From positions 62,001 to 126,000 of the forward strand of contig CAYOIZ010000011.1 in NCBI GenBank assembly GCA_964404165.1: 64,000 nt of DNA, given 5' to 3'. Each line of letters starts with the position of its first letter. The stretch's first letter is position 1. Position numbers and translations under genes: made by a program. The notes beneath the pieces were generated by a model. The model searched no databases, had not been told where the DNA came from, and saw only the letters and a list, made by a program, of their open reading frames with translations. Of the stretch, positions 43,653 to 51,877 are shown in pieces. The DNA comes from DASYLJ01 sp964404165 (GTDB lineage: Bacteria > Desulfobacterota > Binatia > DP-6).

Positions 43653-44735
43653 TCAGCGGCCGGGTACGGGCGACCGGTTCGCGAAACGCGCGGCCGGTCG
43701 CACCGCGTCGTAGGCGGCGAGCAGCGCCTGCATCTCGTGCGGCGAGCTGGCGTGGATGACGATGCCGGCGGCGCCCGCCGTGAACTGGTCGAGCATGCGC
43801 TGCGCGCAGTGGGCGGGCGACCCGATGGCGTTGCTGCTCGCGAGCCACTCCGGCGGATAGAGGTCGCGCAGCTCGCGGAGCTCGTCGAGCGTGAACTCGG
43901 TGGCGTCGGCGAGGCGACCGGCCAGCAGCGGGTGGCCGCGCAGCCGCTCGAGGACGCCGCGATCCCAGCCGTTGGCGTCGACGATCAGCTCGCCGTAGCC
44001 GGGAATCTGCATGTACGTCGTCATGCGCCGCACGACGTGGCGCAGCTCGACGGGCTCGGGCAGGTCGCACGCGGTGACCAGGCACGACCATATCTGTACC
44101 GACGACGGATCGCGGCCCGCCTGCTCCGCGCCCTGCCGGACGCGCGTCGCACACGCGGCGACGGCGGCATCGGTCCAGTGCGAGTGCAGGAGGACGGCGT
44201 CGAAGGCGCGCCCGCCGAGCCGCTGCGTGCGCGGGCCGAGCGCGGCCAGGAGGAGTGGTGGCGGCGACGCGACCACGTGATCGAGCGACAGGTACGGGAA
44301 CCGACCCGCCGGACCATCGTGACCCATGACCTTCTCGCCGGCCCAGAGTCGGCGCAGGAGCTGCGCCGTGTCCTCGAGCATCGCACCGGTGACGCGGGGG
44401 ATCCCCCAGATGTCGGACCGCATGTCGAAGCCGCGGCCCAGGCCGAGCGCGAAGCGACCACCCGTGAGCGCGCTCATCGTGGAGCCGATCGCGGCCGTGA
44501 GCATCACGTGCCGGGTGTTCGGGTTGGTCACGCCGACGGCGATGGCGAGCTCGCTGGTGACCGCCCCCGCGGCGCCGCTCAGCGTCGCCGCCTCTTTCAC
44601 GTCGTGGCGCTCGGAGATCCACGTCGAGCCGAGGCCGGCGCGCTCGCCGTCACGGACCTCGTCGAGCAACGGCCGGGGGTCGGCGACACGGCCGGGGAGG
44701 GTGTAGAAGCCGAGCTCGGGGAAGCGGATCGTCAT
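43653..44735 (-). CDS. LLM-class F420/flavin-dependent oxidoreductase
   Basis: 360 residues. Luciferase-like TIM barrel with GLGSTWISERHDVKEAATLS, AVGVTNPNTRHVMLTAAIGS, GGRFALGLGRGFDMRSDIWG and DAVLLHSHWTDAAV. The sequence resembles the F420-dependent class related to TIGR03857. It uses a deazaflavin or flavin to oxidise or reduce an alcohol, aldehyde or unsaturated lipid. It is last in the minus-strand cluster running from 48314, 67 bp after the SnoaL-like gene, and probably belongs to it. Confidence 0.88.
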   Translation of the reverse strand: MTIRFPELGFYTLPGRVADPRPLLDEVRDGERAGLGSTWISERHDVKEAATLSGAAGAVTSELAIAVGVTNPNTRHVMLTAAIGSTMSALTGGRFALGLGRGFDMRSDIWGIPRVTGAMLEDTAQLLRRLWAGEKVMGHDGPAGRFPYLSLDHVVASPPPLLLAALGPRTQRLGGRAFDAVLLHSHWTDAAVAACATRVRQGAEQAGRDPSSVQIWSCLVTACDLPEPVELRHVVRRMTTYMQIPGYGELIVDANGWDRGVLERLRGHPLLAGRLADATEFTLDELRELRDLYPPEWLASSNAIGSPAHCAQRMLDQFTAGAAGIVIHASSPHEMQALLAAYDAVRPAARFANRSPVPGR

Positions 44736-44802
44736 GGTGCACGTCTGCTAGCACCGGGCCTTCGCCGGAGGCAAAGCGGATGCGCTCGCCGCCCGCCTGT
44801 CC

Positions 44803-45249
44803 CTAACGCGGCGACGGCGGCAGCGTCACCGGGTCGAGCCGCTCCCAGACGAACGTCACGTCGCGGCGGCGGATGGCCCACGTGCCGTCGCGGCGGACGA
44901 GCGCGTCGCGATAGTGCAGCGCGCAGACGCGGTCGACGAAGCCGTCGCCCGATGCCACGCGGTGGTAGCAGACGGCGTAGCTCTCGCAGCGCGCAGTGTC
45001 GTCGCCGTCGAGCGTGACCAGGATGTTGCCGCCGAAGTGCATGGTGTGGAGGAAGAACGTGATCCCGCGTGTGATGCAGCCGACGACGTGGGTGCGATCG
45101 CCGCGGAAGACGCCGTAGTCGAGCTCGGCGTCGTCGGTGAAGCAGGCCGTGACCGTCGGCCAGTCGCGCCGGTCGCAGGCCAGGAAGTAGCGGGTGACGA
45201 GATCCTGGATGGCGGCGCGATCCGCGAGCGCGCGCACGACGTCGGCCAT
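44803..45249 (-). CDS. SnoaL/NTF2-like small enzyme
   Basis: 148 residues from ATG 45249, whose A overlaps the stop of the upstream gene (TGATG). Cone-shaped alpha+beta fold: RAAIQDLVTRYFLACDRRDW, TVTACFTDDAELDYGVFRGD, then SYAVCYHRVASGDGFVDRVC and DGTWAIRRRDVTF. The D-D-A-E-L-D-Y segment and a histidine in the hydrophobic pocket are typical of SnoaL or ketosteroid-isomerase-like enzymes. In this cluster it may isomerise or hydrate the product of the SDR or flavin enzyme. The substrate is inferred only from context. Confidence 0.85.
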   Translation of the reverse strand: MADVVRALADRAAIQDLVTRYFLACDRRDWPTVTACFTDDAELDYGVFRGDRTHVVGCITRGITFFLHTMHFGGNILVTLDGDDTARCESYAVCYHRVASGDGFVDRVCALHYRDALVRRDGTWAIRRRDVTFVWERLDPVTLPPSPR

Positions 45250-46136
45250 CACTCGTCCTCGATGAAGCCGTGCTCGTGGATGCCGTAGCCGATCCGATCG
45301 CCATACGTGTAGCGCGTGATCGCGTCCTTCAGGACCGTGCGGCCCATCCAGCAGGCGGTGTTCACCAGCACCTCGCCGGTGATGTGATGCTCGCGGCCGT
45401 GCTCGTCGGTGATGCGGCACGTGACGCCCGTCTGCCGCGAGCCGCCCTCGGTGGTCCTGGGGTCGATCTCGATCTGCTGCAGCGAGAGCAGCTCCCTGCC
45501 GTCCCACAGGCAGCCGATGCGGATGTCGACCTGCGGGCCCAGATCGATGCGGACGGCGTTGAACCAGAAGTTCTCGAACTCGCCGGAGAGATACGTCCAG
45601 CGATGGAACTTCGTCCAGTCGCGCTCACCGCCCCACGAGTGGTCGCGATGACCGACGCCGTTGAACTCGTGCGCCACGCCGCCGAGCGTGACGGTGCCCT
45701 TCACGGTGCCGCCCTGCTCGATGTGGCCGGGGAACTGCTCGTCCTCGGGATGCGGATACGTGTAGACGGGGCTCATCGCGGTCCAGCGCAGGTCGAAGCC
45801 GCTGGTGCCGTTGGTGTAGCGCAGGCGGAACTGCTCGAGCGGCTTCTCCCACTCGAGCCGGAAGCCGGCGACGGAGAAGCCGTCGGGCTCCATCGCCGGC
45901 GGCTTGGCGCGATGCTCGACGAGGGTGTGCACGAGTTGCCCGCGGTGCGTGATGAACAGGTAGAGGTTGGCGTCGCCGCGCTTCATGTACATGCCGGCGC
46001 GGAACACGACGCCGATCTCGCTGGTGGGGTCGTAGAGCGGGAACCAGAAGCTCTCGCTCCAGAGCGGGAGCGCGTTCGGGCCCGGGGTGTGACGGCGATC
46101 GTCCTCCGGGGTGGCCATGTGGGTCGTCGTCGCCAT
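45249..46136 (-). CDS. Lipocalin-like (AttH/DUF7064-type) protein
   Basis: 295 residues, no signal peptide. Beta-rich with WFPLYDPTSEIGVVFRAGMY, GFDLRWTAMSPVYTYPHPED, FNGVGHRDHSWGGERDWTKF and the C-terminal GYGIHEHGFIEDE. The last two elements are shared with the protein at 25669, giving a paralogous pair. The double-lipocalin scaffold binds hydrophobic molecules and in AttH-like hydratases the conserved His/Asp residues are catalytic. It lies between the SnoaL-like and APH-SCP2 genes with a 1-bp gap or overlap on each side, so its work is linked to them. Confidence 0.8.
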   Translation of the reverse strand: MATTTHMATPEDDRRHTPGPNALPLWSESFWFPLYDPTSEIGVVFRAGMYMKRGDANLYLFITHRGQLVHTLVEHRAKPPAMEPDGFSVAGFRLEWEKPLEQFRLRYTNGTSGFDLRWTAMSPVYTYPHPEDEQFPGHIEQGGTVKGTVTLGGVAHEFNGVGHRDHSWGGERDWTKFHRWTYLSGEFENFWFNAVRIDLGPQVDIRIGCLWDGRELLSLQQIEIDPRTTEGGSRQTGVTCRITDEHGREHHITGEVLVNTACWMGRTVLKDAITRYTYGDRIGYGIHEHGFIEDE

Positions 46137-46137
46137 G

Positions 46138-47520
46138 TCAGTCCTTCTGGCCGAGACGGCCGATCAGCTCCTCGTGCAGCATGAAGAGCGTGAGGTCGCC
46201 GTCGATCTTGATCTTGCCGTCCATGTACGCCGCGAGACGGTCGAGCGCGCCGGTCTGCACCGCGTACCAGTCGGCGTGCACCGCGGTGAGCGTGGCGTCG
46301 GCGGTGTCGACGACGCCCTCGTGCCGCGTGCCCTCGCCGCGATGGATGACGACGTACCAGTCGCCGCCGCCGTCGCCCGAGAGACGGAACTGCAGGTGCA
46401 CCGGGGCGTCGGCGTCGCGCACGGCGATCGTCGTCGTCATGCGCGCGTCGCCCGGCGGCGGCAGGTCGAGCAGGCGTGCGAGCGCCTGCGTCGGCACGTT
46501 GTTGGTGGCGAAGTCGGGCGACGGGATCGTCGCCCCGATGGCCTCGAGCCGCACCGCCACGCGCGCCATGATGACGCCGTAGCGGAACGCCGCGAACGCC
46601 TCGTGCCAGTGCGCGTGCTCGACGGGATGCCCCGTCAGCTCCGCGTAGCGCGCCAGCGTCTCCTCCTTGCCGGGAATGCCGTCGAGATGCGGCGCGCCGT
46701 AGCCCTCGTTGTTGGCCCAGTCGAGGAAGCACCACCAGCCGAGGTCGCTCTCGGGATCGCCGAGGAACGCCATCTCCCAGTCGAGCACGGCGACGACGCG
46801 GTCGTCGCGGAACATGAGGTTCGGCATCCGTGAGTCGCCCCAGCACAGCGCCACCCGGCGCGGCGTGAAGGCGTTGGCACGCAGCCACGCGAGCCCGGCT
46901 TCGAGCGTCGGCTGCGGCGGGCCGTCTTCGCAGACCCAGGCGAGGAAGCGCTCGTAGTAGTCGAGCTGGCGGATGATCGGATCGGCGCCGGGGCCCGGCA
47001 CGCCGAGGAAGTCGAGCCCGTGCGCGCGCCAGTCGAGGGCGTGCACCTTCGCCATGGCCTCGAGCCCGTTCCAGTAGATGCCGGGACGGCGCGCGGGCTC
47101 GGCGTCCCGCACCCAGCCGAACACGTGGTACGACGGCACCTCCGACGGCACCTCGCCGTCGATCGCGTCCATCACGTAGAACGCGCCGCCCAGCACCGAG
47201 GCGTCGAGCTCGAGCCAGCGCACGCGTGGCACCGGCACGCCGCTGCCTGCGAGTCGTTCCATGATGGTGTACTGCGAGCGCAGGTCGTACTCGGGGAACA
47301 CCAGGAAGTCGGTGGGCTGGAGGCGCGCGACGAGGCGCTCGTGCTGCGGTCGTCCGTCCCGGGTGTAGATGATCTCGAAGAGGAACGTCTCGTTCGAGAC
47401 GCCGGCCTTCGGTGCCCGCAGCGACGACAGCGCGACGTCGCGCGCATCGGGCAGCTTGCCGGCGAGCCAGCGCGTGAGGGCGGCATGGACGGCGTCGAGG
47501 TCGCGCTGGCGTCCCAGCAT
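46138..47520 (-). CDS. APH-type phosphotransferase fused to an SCP2 domain
   Basis: 460 residues from ATG 47520. Residues 1 to about 330 are an aminoglycoside-phosphotransferase/kinase fold: N-lobe SNETFLFEIIYTRDGRPQHE, catalytic loop CWGDSRMPNLMF (Brenner-like; Trp replaces the usual His before GD) and the metal-binding VLDWEMAFLGDPESDLGWW. From about 370 to the end is an SCP2-like lipid-binding domain: TADATLTAVHADWYAVQTGA, then LDRLAAYMDGKIKIDGDLTL. APH relatives of this kind occur in acyl-CoA and steroid metabolism (ACAD10/11-like). The SCP2 domain suggests that the phosphorylated substrate is a sterol or lipid. Confidence 0.85.
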   Translation of the reverse strand: MLGRQRDLDAVHAALTRWLAGKLPDARDVALSSLRAPKAGVSNETFLFEIIYTRDGRPQHERLVARLQPTDFLVFPEYDLRSQYTIMERLAGSGVPVPRVRWLELDASVLGGAFYVMDAIDGEVPSEVPSYHVFGWVRDAEPARRPGIYWNGLEAMAKVHALDWRAHGLDFLGVPGPGADPIIRQLDYYERFLAWVCEDGPPQPTLEAGLAWLRANAFTPRRVALCWGDSRMPNLMFRDDRVVAVLDWEMAFLGDPESDLGWWCFLDWANNEGYGAPHLDGIPGKEETLARYAELTGHPVEHAHWHEAFAAFRYGVIMARVAVRLEAIGATIPSPDFATNNVPTQALARLLDLPPPGDARMTTTIAVRDADAPVHLQFRLSGDGGGDWYVVIHRGEGTRHEGVVDTADATLTAVHADWYAVQTGALDRLAAYMDGKIKIDGDLTLFMLHEELIGRLGQKD

Positions 47521-47522
47521 GG

Positions 47523-48314
47523 TCAGGCGTCTCCGTAGGCTGGGAAGCCGGTGATCGGCGAGCGGCAGGTGAGCCCGCCGTCGACCACGATGGCTGCGCC
47601 GGTGATGGCCGACGACTCGTCGCTGGCGAGGAACAACGCCACGTTCGCGATCTCGTCGGGCTGGAGCAGACGGCCGAGCGCGTGCTCGGCGGCGATGGCG
47701 TCGCGCGACTTCGGCACGATCGCGAGCAGACGCTCGAACAGCGGCGTCTCGACGACGCCCGGGCAGATGCAGTTGGAGCGGATGCCGCGGCGGCCGTACT
47801 CGACGGCGACGGTGCGCGACAGGTTGATGACGCCGGCCTTGGCGGTGTTGTACGGCCCCGCCATCACCTCGGCGACGAGCCCCTCGACCGACGACGTGGT
47901 GATGATCGAGCCGCCGCCGCGGTCGAGAAGCGCCGGCAGCGCCGCCCGCATGCCGAAGAACACACCGGTGAGCATGACGCGCAGGCTCTGATCCCAGATG
48001 ACGGGATCGATGTCGCCGACGTAGCCACCACCCGTCCACACCGCGTTGTTGTGCAGGACGTCGAGGCCGCCCCAGTGATCGACGGCCCAGGCGACGGTGG
48101 CCTCGAGGTCGTTCAGGACGCCGACGTCGGTGTGACGATGGACGGCGTGTCCGCCGTCGGCCACGATCGCGGCGGCAAGGGCTTCGCCGCCCTCGTCGTC
48201 GATGTCGGCACAGACGACGCGCGCGCCTTCGCGCGCGAAGCGGCGCAGCGTGGCGGCGCCGATGCCGGATGCTCCTCCGGTGACGATGGCCACCTTGCCC
48301 GCGAGCCGCCCCAT
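47523..48314 (-). CDS. Short-chain dehydrogenase/reductase (SDR)
   Basis: 263 residues, classical SDR. NAD(P)-binding TGGASGIG (12-19), an acidic residue after strand 2 (VVCADIDDEG) favouring NAD, HNNAV near 88, SSVEGL near 140, and the catalytic YNTAK. C-terminal GAAIVVDGGLTC is typical. It oxidises or reduces a secondary alcohol or ketone. It is the first gene of the minus-strand cluster, with the APH-SCP2 gene starting 2 bp after its stop. Confidence 0.93.
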   Translation of the reverse strand: MGRLAGKVAIVTGGASGIGAATLRRFAREGARVVCADIDDEGGEALAAAIVADGGHAVHRHTDVGVLNDLEATVAWAVDHWGGLDVLHNNAVWTGGGYVGDIDPVIWDQSLRVMLTGVFFGMRAALPALLDRGGGSIITTSSVEGLVAEVMAGPYNTAKAGVINLSRTVAVEYGRRGIRSNCICPGVVETPLFERLLAIVPKSRDAIAAEHALGRLLQPDEIANVALFLASDESSAITGAAIVVDGGLTCRSPITGFPAYGDA

Positions 48315-48360
48315 GGGCGCGGAACATAGGCGGCGCCCGGAGCGGGCGTCAAGGAACGGA

Positions 48361-48392
48361 GCGGTGGGGCGACGACGTCATCGCCCCACCGC
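48361..48392 (-). terminator. Terminator hairpin of the Hsp20 operon
   Basis: Perfect 12-bp stem GCGGTGGGGCGA / TCGCCCCACCGC with an 8-nt loop, 9 bp beyond the stop of the minus-strand Hsp20 gene. Confidence 0.7.
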
Positions 48393-48401
48393 GACGGTGC
48401 G

Positions 48402-48809
48402 TCACGCGACGCTGATGGGGATGCGTCGCGGCTGGGCCTTCTCGGCCTTCGGAAGCTTCACTTCGAGCACGCCGTTCACGAGGCGTGCGGTGATGTGGTC
48501 GCGGTCGAAGTTGGCGGCGTGCGGCAGCGTGAAGCGCCGCACGAAGTTGCCGACGTTGTACTCGGTGTAGACGGGGGCGAGCCCCTCGTAGTCCTGCGAC
48601 GAAACCTCACCCTCGAGCGTCAACGTGTCCTCGTGCAGCTCGACGGTGACGCGCTCCTGGCTGACGCCCGGCATGTCGGCCCACAGCCACAGGGCCTGTT
48701 CGTCCTCGCGGATGTCGACTTCGGGGACGAAGGTGCGACCGGCGCGCGTCTGCTGCTCGCGCTCCTGCAGCTCCTGCTTCTCCTTCGCGGCGAGTTCCTG
48801 TGTGGTCAT
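48402..48809 (-). CDS. Hsp20/alpha-crystallin small heat-shock protein
   Basis: 135 residues. The alpha-crystallin domain starts at about FVPEVDIREDEQALWLWADM and contains VNGVLEVKLPK (the A-x-x-x-n-GVL motif) and a C-terminal RRIPISVA with an I-x-I-type anchor. The N-terminal arm is a charged helix (LAAKEKQELQEREQQTRAG). ATP-independent holdase that keeps unfolding proteins soluble. It lies 12 bp after a second Hsp20 gene and is cotranscribed with it. Confidence 0.92.
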   Translation of the reverse strand: MTTQELAAKEKQELQEREQQTRAGRTFVPEVDIREDEQALWLWADMPGVSQERVTVELHEDTLTLEGEVSSQDYEGLAPVYTEYNVGNFVRRFTLPHAANFDRDHITARLVNGVLEVKLPKAEKAQPRRIPISVA

Positions 48810-48821
48810 GATGGCTCCTCC

Positions 48822-49256
48822 TTACGCGGCCTTGACGGCGATGGTGCGCGGCTTCGCCGCGGCGACGAGCGGGATGGTGACGGTCATCACGCCGTCGCGG
48901 AACTGGGCGGTGGCGTGCTCGGCATCGAGGTCCTCCGGCAGGACGACCGTGCGCGAGAACCGACCCTGGGACCGTTCGCGACGATGATACGCGCCACGCT
49001 CACCCTCGTCGGCCTTGCGCTCGCCGCTGATCGTCAGGCGGCGTCGCTCGCTGGTGACGGTGATGTCCTCGGGTCGCAGGCCCGGCAGCTCGGCCCGGAC
49101 GACGACGCCCTCGGGATTGCGGAAGACGTTGATGGGCGGGAAGACGCCCGCGCTCGACGTCCCGAGCTGATACCCGGGGGCCGGTCGCTTGTGGAGATTG
49201 TCCAGCTCGGCCTGGAGCCGGAGCAGATCGTTGAACGGGTTCGACATGAGCAGCAT
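48822..49256 (-). CDS. Hsp20/alpha-crystallin small heat-shock protein
   Basis: 144 residues from ATG 49256, preceded by GGAGGAG; ATG 49247 is the next option. N-terminus SNPFNDLLRLQAELDNLHKR, then VRAELPGLRPEDITVTSERR, SRTVVLPEDLDAEHATAQFR and DGVMTVTIPLVAAAKPRTIA. It belongs to the class A-like branch (FDPF-like N-terminus), unlike the second copy next to it, so the two may co-assemble. A nearby direct repeat (GTCGAATTCC twice, about 49270-49300) sits in the likely promoter. Confidence 0.92.
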   Translation of the reverse strand: MLLMSNPFNDLLRLQAELDNLHKRPAPGYQLGTSSAGVFPPINVFRNPEGVVVRAELPGLRPEDITVTSERRRLTISGERKADEGERGAYHRRERSQGRFSRTVVLPEDLDAEHATAQFRDGVMTVTIPLVAAAKPRTIAVKAA

Positions 49257-49379
49257 CGCACTCCTCCTTGGTGGGAATTCGACGGTCGGAATTCGACTCG
49301 CCGCGGAACCTGTGACCGTTCGCGTTCGAGTCAAGGGGGCGGCGCCGCCATGGCGCCTGCGCGGAGGAGTGCGCGGCGC

Positions 49380-50303
49380 TCAGAAGGCGGCGCGAAGCGC
49401 GGTCGCGGCCTGGGCGACGGCGCGCTTCGCCTGATCGAGCTGCGCGCCCATGCCGAAGAAACCATGGATCATGCCGTCATACCGGGTGAGGGTGACGGGA
49501 ATGCCGGCCTGCTCGAGGCGCCTGGCGTAGGCCTCGCCCTCGTCCCGGAGCGGGTCGAAGCCCGCCGTGATGACGAGTGCCGGCGGCAGGCCCTTCAGGT
49601 TGGTCGCCCGCAGCGGCGAGGCGTAGGGCTCGGCGCCGTCGTTGTCGCCGAGGTAGTGGTCCCAGAACCACACCATGTCGCCGTGGGTGAGGAGGTAGCC
49701 GTCGGCATTCTCGCGATACGACGCCGTATCGTAACGGTGGTCCGTGACCGGGTAGACGAGGAGCTGAAGACGTAGCGGCGGGGTGCCCTGATCGCGGGCA
49801 CGCAGCGCCGTCACCGCCGTCAGGTTGCCGCCGGCACTATCGCCGCCGATTGCGACGCGGGCGGGATCGGCGCCCAGGGCGCGGGCGTTTGCGACCGCCC
49901 AGACGGTGGCCGCATAGCAGTCGTCCGCGGCCGCCGGGTAGCGGTGCTCGGGCGCCAGCCGGTAGTCGACGGCGAGCACCGCGCAGCCCGCGGCGTTCGC
50001 GAGCGTGCGGCAGAGGGCGTCGTGGGACTCGAGGCTGCCGAGCACCCACCCGCCGCCGTGGAAGTAGACCAACAGCGGTAGCGCATCGCCCGCCGGCCGG
50101 TAGAGGCGCGCGGGAATGTCGCCGCCCGGACCGGGGATGCGGACGTCCTCGACATGGGCGACGGCTTCGCCGGGCCCCTGCATCGCGGCAAGCGCGTTCA
50201 TCAGCTGGCGTGCGCCGTCGACGGGGAGACTCGAGAGCGGTCCCCCGCCCATCGCGGCCATCTGATCGAGGAGCGCGCGTGCCTGCGGGTCGAGCGATGC
50301 CAT
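49380..50303 (-). CDS. Alpha/beta hydrolase, hormone-sensitive lipase type
   Basis: 307 residues from ATG 50303. HSL-family signature YFHGGGWVLGSLESHD (oxyanion hole) near 86 and the nucleophile elbow IGGDSAGGNL near 155; catalytic acid in FDPLRDEGEAY and histidine in YDGMIHGFFGM complete the triad. It hydrolyses short-chain esters or lactones. Divergent from the ankyrin gene at 50393. Its role in the local lipid or xenobiotic metabolism is plausible but not shown. Confidence 0.93.
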   Translation of the reverse strand: MASLDPQARALLDQMAAMGGGPLSSLPVDGARQLMNALAAMQGPGEAVAHVEDVRIPGPGGDIPARLYRPAGDALPLLVYFHGGGWVLGSLESHDALCRTLANAAGCAVLAVDYRLAPEHRYPAAADDCYAATVWAVANARALGADPARVAIGGDSAGGNLTAVTALRARDQGTPPLRLQLLVYPVTDHRYDTASYRENADGYLLTHGDMVWFWDHYLGDNDGAEPYASPLRATNLKGLPPALVITAGFDPLRDEGEAYARRLEQAGIPVTLTRYDGMIHGFFGMGAQLDQAKRAVAQAATALRAAF

Positions 50304-50392
50304 GGCGGGGCACCTTAGTGGCTCGCGCGCGGAGGCGTCAACGGTGAGAACGGTTGGAAAGCCGGCCGTGCGCGACATATGTACAGGTCCGC

Positions 50393-51772
50393 ATGCAGGG
50401 CATCGGGGGCGACGGGGTGACGAGCGTGGACGTGACGTCGCGGGAGGACGCGCTGAATGCGGCCGTCGAGCGTGGCGAGGCGCCCGCGGTGGCGGGATTG
50501 CTGGCGCAGCTGCGGGCGACGGGATGGACGCCGGAGGCTGCGCCCGGGACGCTGACGCTGCTGCATCGCGCGATCCTCGGGCCGCTCCCGGGCGCGCTCG
50601 CCGCGGCCGAGATGCTGGTGCGCAATGGCATCGCCGTCGATGCGCGCGGGCCCGGCGGCGCGACGCCGCTGCACCACGCCATTGCCGAGGGACGTGACGA
50701 CGCGGCCGGCTGGCTCGTCGATCGGGGCGCGCGGATCGACGACGTGGACGACGCCGGCCGGACACCGCTGGTCCTGGCAATGGCCGATCGTGGTCGCCAG
50801 CCGGTGGCGCGCGCGGCGCTCATCCAGCGCCTGCTCGCGCTCGGAGCGGCGGTCGACGCGCGTGATCCGCGTGGGGGCACCCTGCTGCACACGGCGGTGC
50901 GTGCGCACGCGCCGGCGGTCGTGACGGCATTGCTCGACCGCGGGCTCGACGTCGCCGCCCCAGATGCCGACGGCGCGACGCCCCTGCACGCGCTCGCCGA
51001 TCGGCCGACGGTATCCCCCGAGGAGCCGGCCGCCATCCTGGAGACGTTGCTCGCGCGGGGTGCCGTCATCGACGCGCGCGACGCGCGCGGTGCGACGGCG
51101 CTGCACCTGGCCACGCAACGCGACACGACGATCGTCGCCGGACTGCTGCTCGATCACCGTGCCGATCCCGAGGCGCGCACGAACGACGGCAGCACGGCGC
51201 TGCTCACCGCCGGCGAGCACGAGGAGATGGTGACGTTGCTGCTCGCGCGCGGTGCCGACCGCAACGCGGCACGCACCGACGGACGCACGGCGTTGCACCA
51301 GTCGGCGGCCAGCGCGCGGCCCGAGGTGCTGCGCACGTTGCTCGACGCCGGCCTCGCGGTCGATGCCCGCGACGCTGCCGGCGACACGCCACTGCATCTG
51401 GCCGTTCAGGGTGACGACGCCGTGGCGCGCGTCGACGTGCTCCTCGCCGCCGGGGCGGACGCCGGCGCACGGAACACGGCCGGTCTGACGCCGCTCCACG
51501 CGGCGGCGCTCGTCGGCGCGGTCGCCGTCGTGGAGCGCCTGCTCGCGGCCGGTGCCGACGTCAATGCGCGCACGACGGCCGAATGCACCTGGCCGGATGC
51601 CGGGACCCTGCCGGCCAATGCGACGCCGCTCGACCTCGTCGAGATGCAGCCGGAGCAGCAGGGCCCCGACGGTGACGCGCATCGGGCCGTGATCGCGTTG
51701 CTGCGCCGTCACGGTGGGACGCGTGCGGCGTCGGGCCTGCTCGGCCGCGTTCGCCGGCTCTTCGGCAAGTAG
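50393..51772 (+). CDS. Ankyrin-repeat protein
   Basis: 459 residues from ATG 50393; a TTG at 50354 is also in frame. About ten ankyrin repeats, recognisable as GATPLHHAIAEGRDDAAGWL, GTLLHTAVRAHAPAVVTALL, GATALHLATQRDTTIVAGLL, GDTPLHLAVQGDDAVARVDV and GLTPLHAAALVGAVAVVERL. The N-terminal 35 residues are helical and the C-terminal 25 are Arg/Gly-rich. No signal peptide is visible, so it is likely cytosolic. The partner is unknown. Confidence 0.9.
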   Translation: MQGIGGDGVTSVDVTSREDALNAAVERGEAPAVAGLLAQLRATGWTPEAAPGTLTLLHRAILGPLPGALAAAEMLVRNGIAVDARGPGGATPLHHAIAEGRDDAAGWLVDRGARIDDVDDAGRTPLVLAMADRGRQPVARAALIQRLLALGAAVDARDPRGGTLLHTAVRAHAPAVVTALLDRGLDVAAPDADGATPLHALADRPTVSPEEPAAILETLLARGAVIDARDARGATALHLATQRDTTIVAGLLLDHRADPEARTNDGSTALLTAGEHEEMVTLLLARGADRNAARTDGRTALHQSAASARPEVLRTLLDAGLAVDARDAAGDTPLHLAVQGDDAVARVDVLLAAGADAGARNTAGLTPLHAAALVGAVAVVERLLAAGADVNARTTAECTWPDAGTLPANATPLDLVEMQPEQQGPDGDAHRAVIALLRRHGGTRAASGLLGRVRRLFGK

Positions 51773-51877
51773 CTAGGGCAGCTCGCCGGTGGCGAGCAGG
51801 ATCGACGTCACCAGGATCGCTCCCGCGAGTGCGACCGGCACCGTGACCGCGAGCCACGGCATGGCGGGCGCGTTCAT
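51773..51877 (-). CDS. 34-residue single-span membrane protein
   Basis: An ATG at 51877 overlaps the stop of the adenylyl cyclase gene (ATGA), and a 34-residue peptide follows with one hydrophobic helix (WLAVTVPVALAGAILVTSIL) and no charged residue in it. Overlap with the upstream gene, an intact frame and membrane-span composition support translation by coupling. It may anchor or modulate the cyclase, which has no membrane segment of its own. No known family. Confidence 0.55.
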   Translation of the reverse strand: MNAPAMPWLAVTVPVALAGAILVTSILLATGELP

